Below, in pieces: positions 24,701 to 26,774 of a DNA stretch of 26,774 nucleotides (positions are counted from its first letter, which is position 1; the number at the start of each line of letters is the position of its first letter). This DNA is from JBEIVB01 sp040374085 (GTDB lineage: Bacteria > Bacteroidota > Bacteroidia > UBA4408). The stretch lies in the NCBI GenBank assembly GCA_040374085.1, contig JBEIVB010000026.1, forward strand, positions 1-26,774. The letters are read 5' to 3'. The notes below the pieces were generated by a model. The model worked only from the letters and a program-made list of their open reading frames with translations, ran no database searches and was not told where the DNA came from. The position numbers and the translations under genes were made by a program.

Positions 24701-25115
24701 GATCGTTGATCATGCCCTGCAATCCCATGGCGCGGCCGTCGTCGGGGCTGTAGATGCGGGTGATGCCGTATGCGTGCAACTCATCTATCTCCTCGGGTAG
24801 AATAACTCCGCCGCCTCCGCCAAATATGCGAATGTGGCCACAGCCCCGCTCCTTGAGCAGGTCGTGCATGTATTTGAAATACTCGAGGTGTCCGCCTTGG
24901 TAGGAGGTAAGGGCAATGGCGTTGGCGTCTTCCTGAATGGCGGTGTTCACCACTTCAGATGCGCTTCGGTCGTGACCCAGGTGAATGACTTCGGCGCCGC
25001 TGGCTTGTATGATGCGGCGCATGATGTTGATGGAGGCGTCGTGGCCATCGAAGAGCGAGGTGGCGGTTACAACGCGTACTTTATGTTTGGGTTGGTATGG
25101 GGCAACGGTTTGCAT
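21741..25115 (-). CDS. icmF: Fused isobutyryl-CoA mutase (IcmF)
   Basis: Adenosylcobalamin-dependent acyl-CoA mutase with its G-protein chaperone in one chain, about 1124 residues. Counting from the GTG at 25127, the B12 domain is at about 18-148, with axial His29 in FDGHDAS. The MeaI-type GTPase is at 198-410 (P-loop GTGGAGKSS, DPSKRKTGG, ETSGIGQSD, NKFDKRG). The mutase barrel is at about 560-1128. Substrate-specificity residues are Phe589 (RMFAG) and Gln777 (DQAQNT), matching isobutyryl-CoA mutase; methylmalonyl-CoA mutase has Tyr and Arg there. The reaction is isobutyryl-CoA to n-butyryl-CoA, and IcmF proteins often also convert isovaleryl-CoA. The ATG at 25115 is preferred to the GTG at 25127. 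A TACTTTTG -7 box at 25141-25148 gives it its own promoter. Confidence 0.9.
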   Translation of the reverse strand: MQTVAPYQPKHKVRVVTATSLFDGHDASINIMRRIIQASGAEVIHLGHDRSASEVVNTAIQEDANAIALTSYQGGHLEYFKYMHDLLKERGCGHIRIFGGGGGVILPEEIDELHAYGITRIYSPDDGRAMGLQGMINDLLERSDYATGRDLNGEMKLIAQQDHRSIAHLISVAENDPAAFATLRSEMVVTKPHKTIPVLGITGTGGAGKSSLVDELVRRFLIDFPKKTIAIISVDPSKRKTGGALLGDRIRMNAIRNDRVYMRSLATRQSNLALSKHVQEAVDIVRTAGFDLIVLETSGIGQSDTEIIEHSDLSLYVMTPEYGAATQLEKIDMLDFADVIALNKFDKRGALDALRDVRKQYKRNHQLWDAEDESLPVLGTIASQFNDPGMNRLYKILMDRLSEKTGADLKSTFEVTDEMSEKIYIIPPHRTRYLSEITENNRQYDAWAAEQADLAQKAYALDETLRLLEEKNAAKAAVDAVKKESEEIRLVLDGRNLRLLDELPKKIAQYQSPEFVYTVRGKEIRVKTHSESLSKLSIPKIATPRMKGWGDQLTWLLQENFPGEFPYTAGVFPFKREGEDPTRMFAGEGGPERTNKRFHYVSAGLPAKRLSTAFDSVTLYGHDPDLRPDIYGKIGNSGVSVCCLDDAKKLYSGFNLCAPTTSVSMTINGPAAIMCAFFMNAAIDQQCELYIRENGLTEQVKKTIAQRYAEKGLPVPTYLGDLPEGNDGLGLLLLGITGDEVLPADVYQQIKARTLNSVRGTVQADILKEDQAQNTCIFSTEFSLRLMGDVQSYFIQQQVRNFYSVSISGYHIAEAGANPITQLALTLSNGFTFVEYYLSRGMNIDDFAPNLSFFFSNGIDPEYSVIGRVARRIWAKAMKLKYKANERSQMLKYHIQTSGRSLHAQEIDFNDIRTTLQALYAIYDNCQSLHTNAYDEAITTPTEESVRRAMAIQLIINRELGLAKNENPLQGSFIIETLTDLVEEAVLTEFDRINERGGVLGAMETMYQRGKIQEESLYYETLKHTGEYPIIGVNTFLSSKGSPTLIPAEVIRSTTEEKDRQIANLNELKKNHSEKAGHALRELQKAAIQNQNMFEHLMDAVKICSLGQITHALFEVGGQYRRNM

Positions 25116-25140
25116 GGGAAGAAGCACAAGTAAATCGCCC

Positions 25141-25148
25141 CAAAAGTA
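25141..25148 (-). promoter_or_regulatory. -7 promoter box for the IcmF gene
   Basis: Read on the minus strand this is TACTTTTG, a match to TAnnTTTG. It lies 25 bases before the ATG at 25115 and directly after the hairpin that ends the upstream gene, so the mutase gene appears to be transcribed on its own. Confidence 0.5.
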
Positions 25149-25154
25149 CAGGAA

Positions 25155-25168
25155 AAGCCCGAAGGCTT
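25155..25168 (-). terminator. Short UUCG-loop hairpin after the CoA-binding protein gene
   Basis: On the minus strand AAGCC-TTCG-GGCTT is followed by TTCC. The stem is only five pairs but is capped by a very stable UUCG tetraloop. The stem overlaps the stop codon of the upstream gene (25167-25169). It is a weak or partial terminator candidate because the T-run is short. Confidence 0.45.
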
Positions 25169-25541
25169 AAGCGTTGGGCATGGCTTCGTATTGGCCAATG
25201 GATAGGAGCACCAGGGTGCATGCCTCTTCGGTTGCGATGCCGGCCGCTTGCAGGCGCTGGGCAAATGCCGGGTTTTCGGTGCCAGGGTTGAAGATGACCC
25301 TACGCGGATGGAGAGCCATTACCTTTTCGAAAAGATCTGCTTGGCGGGCCGGATTGAGGTAAAGGGTTACGGTATGTATGCTCCCGGCGGACGGAAAATC
25401 CAACCCAACCTCCACATCGCCTATGTACCCTTTTTCCGTTCCAACCGCCACTACCTCGTGTCCATAAGCCCGCAGTTGCAACACGGCACGGTGGCTGTAA
25501 CGTTCGGGCTTTAAGCTTGCCCCTATGACCAAAGTTTTCAT
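25167..25541 (-). CDS. CoA-binding-fold protein (YccU-like Rossmann domain)
   Basis: Small protein of 124 residues made of a single CoA_binding_2 Rossmann-like domain, the length usual for YccU/YneT-type proteins. It starts with the dinucleotide-type strand and loop KTLVIGASLKPERYSHRAV. Further landmarks are VVAVG, the conserved DVEVGLDFPSAGSIHTVTLYLNP stretch and VIFNPGTENPAF. The fold is found on its own and in acyl-CoA synthetase subunits; the single-domain version has no agreed function. It sits upstream of the acyl-CoA mutase gene on the same strand, separated by a small hairpin and a separate promoter box, so a CoA-linked connection is suggestive only. Confidence 0.85.
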   Translation of the reverse strand: MKTLVIGASLKPERYSHRAVLQLRAYGHEVVAVGTEKGYIGDVEVGLDFPSAGSIHTVTLYLNPARQADLFEKVMALHPRRVIFNPGTENPAFAQRLQAAGIATEEACTLVLLSIGQYEAMPNA

Positions 25542-25563
25542 GAAAAACCGTTTTCTTGTGTTG

Positions 25564-25571
25564 CAAACCTA
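25564..25571 (-). promoter_or_regulatory. -7 promoter box for the CoA-binding protein gene
   Basis: Read on the minus strand this is TAGGTTTG, a TAnnTTTG match 22 bases before the ATG at 25541. The 160-base gap between this gene and the divergent GEVED-protein gene holds no other clear signal except a near-match box TATCTTGG (25657-25664, plus strand). Confidence 0.45.
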
Positions 25572-25701
25572 TGGAGATAAATTGGGCTAAATGCCTCTTT
25601 ATCAATGGATTTTATTTGTTTTTAAAAAGTACTGACGGAGGGCAGGGGCTTTCCCGTATCTTGGTTCACAATAACCCTCATTTCTCACAAACAACACGCA
25701 C

Positions 25702-26774
25702 ATGTTTAAACGATTATCGCATTGGCTGGCCGGAATTGGCTTGCTGGCATCCGTTGCCGCTGTGGCTCAGCCCACGGTGTACTGCGTTCCCACCAGCACC
25801 ATTGGAACGACCCAGAACGATTACATTGATGGTATTGCCTTGGGAACCATCAACAACCAAGCAACCGGCAGCGCAACCGGAGCAAGCTACAACGACTACT
25901 CGGCACAGCAGACCGACATTGCTCGGGGTGCAACGTTTCAGTTGATCATTACCGGCGGTCCAACCAACACCGATCGGTATGCAGCTTGGATCGATTACAA
26001 CCGCGACACCTTATTTACTGCAGCCGATGAGAAGCTGGGCGAAGTAGCTTCGGGTGGGGCCAATGCTCCGGTAATCATCACCTTTACGGTGCCCAATACG
26101 GCCAGCCTCGGCTTGGCTCGCTTGCGCATTCGGGTGGCTCGCAACACCACCAACCTCGACCCCTGTACCAACTACACTAGGGGCGAAACCGAGGACTACA
26201 CAGTAAACATCTTAGCATCGGGCGGAGCTCCGCCTATTGCGGCCTTCACCGCCAACCCCATCACCGTTTCGGTGGGCAGCCCGGTAAGCTTCACCGATAA
26301 TACCACCAACAACCCCACCTCGTGGAACTGGACCTTTGCCGGAGGCACCCCTTCCAGCAGCTCGGTGCAGAACCCCACAGGCATCGTGTACAGCACTGTA
26401 GGCTGTTACGCCGTTACCCTTACCGCAACCAATGCAAGCGGATCCAACACCCTTACCCAAACCTGCTACATCATTGTAACACCGGTTAATCCTTATTGTA
26501 CCACCCTGCATCAGAACAACTGTACCACTACAGACAACATCAACGCAGTAACCATTTCGGGTACTTCGCTCAGCAACGTGGGCACCGGTTGCGGCTCTTT
26601 GAGCGGCACTGCCTACAGCAACTTTGCTGTTTCGTCGAATACCACTGCTACCTTGTATCAAGGTGGGCAGTATCAAATGAACGTAACCACTGCAGGAAGC
26701 AACATTCTTTCTATGTGGATCGATTACGATCAGAACGGCACCTTTGATGCTACGGAATGGACACAAATTACCAC
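25702..26774 (+). CDS. GEVED/PKD-domain secreted surface protein, 3' end outside the window
   Basis: The first 357 residues of a larger exported protein; the frame has no stop before the window ends. The signal peptide is MFKRLSHWLAGIGLLASVAAVA. Residues about 25-171 form a GEVED-type domain (YAAWIDYNRDTLFTAADEKLG, then the naming motif as GETEDYTV). Residues 175-263 form a PKD domain (FTDNTTNNPTSWNWTFAGG, NPTGIVYSTVGCYAVTLTATN). A second GEVED domain begins near 266 and repeats the pattern SMWIDYDQNGTFDATEW. This architecture is common in Bacteroidota T9SS cargo, often fused to peptidases or adhesin repeats. The sorting domain, if any, lies beyond the edge, so secretion by T9SS is expected but not shown. 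A near-match -7 box TATCTTGG lies about 37 bases upstream. Confidence 0.82.
   Translation, partial: MFKRLSHWLAGIGLLASVAAVAQPTVYCVPTSTIGTTQNDYIDGIALGTINNQATGSATGASYNDYSAQQTDIARGATFQLIITGGPTNTDRYAAWIDYNRDTLFTAADEKLGEVASGGANAPVIITFTVPNTASLGLARLRIRVARNTTNLDPCTNYTRGETEDYTVNILASGGAPPIAAFTANPITVSVGSPVSFTDNTTNNPTSWNWTFAGGTPSSSSVQNPTGIVYSTVGCYAVTLTATNASGSNTLTQTCYIIVTPVNPYCTTLHQNNCTTTDNINAVTISGTSLSNVGTGCGSLSGTAYSNFAVSSNTTATLYQGGQYQMNVTTAGSNILSMWIDYDQNGTFDATEWTQIT

Noticed and set aside
21741..25115. Annotation as methylmalonyl-CoA mutase.
   Set aside because: Domain order (B12 domain, GTPase, mutase) and Phe/Gln at the specificity positions match IcmF instead.

Overview
The window comes from a bacterium of the phylum Bacteroidota. 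Three things support this. Four exported proteins have signal peptides with type IX secretion (T9SS) C-terminal sorting domains or the adhesin-type domains that go with them (GEVED, PKD, CHU_C, lamin-tail). Six genes start just behind a TAnnTTTG box, the -7 element of the Bacteroidota housekeeping sigma factor. Gene content and spacing are chromosomal and dense, with every intergenic gap under 170 bases. I see no tRNA, rRNA, CRISPR array, insertion sequence or phage gene. Base composition looks even, so there is no sign of recent transfer.

Layout. (1) 33-2605 (+): a hexose-phosphate mutase (GlmM type) and a cysteine desulfurase, 4 bases apart. (2) 2628-7143 (+): the most interesting block. 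A perfect inverted repeat with Crp/Fnr-family spacing (TGA-N6-TCA) precedes five tightly packed genes: a hemerythrin-like RIC-type di-iron protein, a tandem universal stress protein, a 73-residue two-helix membrane protein, an uncharacterised 131-residue protein, and a CcoI-type copper ATPase of cbb3 oxidase assembly. This reads as a low-oxygen or nitrosative-stress operon with two unassigned members. (3) 7129-11616 (-): a 1495-residue cell-surface protein (lamin-tail, PKD, about 14 Ig-like repeats, type B sorting domain) whose 3' end overlaps the copper ATPase gene by 15 bases. (4) 11729-13433 (+): 1-pyrroline-5-carboxylate dehydrogenase with promoter and terminator. (5) 13432-15908 (-): chorismate synthase, translationally coupled to a secreted von Willebrand A-domain protein. 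(6) 16003-21100 (+): a VIT/CCC1 metal transporter, a DMT/EamA permease and a 1136-residue T9SS-secreted beta-propeller protein, joined by 1- and 4-base overlaps. (7) 21139-25571 (-): a small T9SS cargo protein behind a consensus FNR box, a fused isobutyryl-CoA mutase (IcmF), and a small CoA-binding-fold protein. (8) 25702 to the window end (+): the N-terminal 357 residues of a GEVED/PKD surface protein.

How it fits together. Most metabolic genes are housekeeping (cell-wall precursor, sulfur transfer, proline breakdown, aromatic amino acids, branched acyl-CoA rearrangement). The two Crp/Fnr-type sites suggest that a respiratory or redox operon and a small secreted protein 19 kb away may both respond to oxygen or NO, possibly through different paralogous regulators because their outer half-site bases differ. 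All functional assignments come from reading motifs and domain order in the sequence; no database search was possible.
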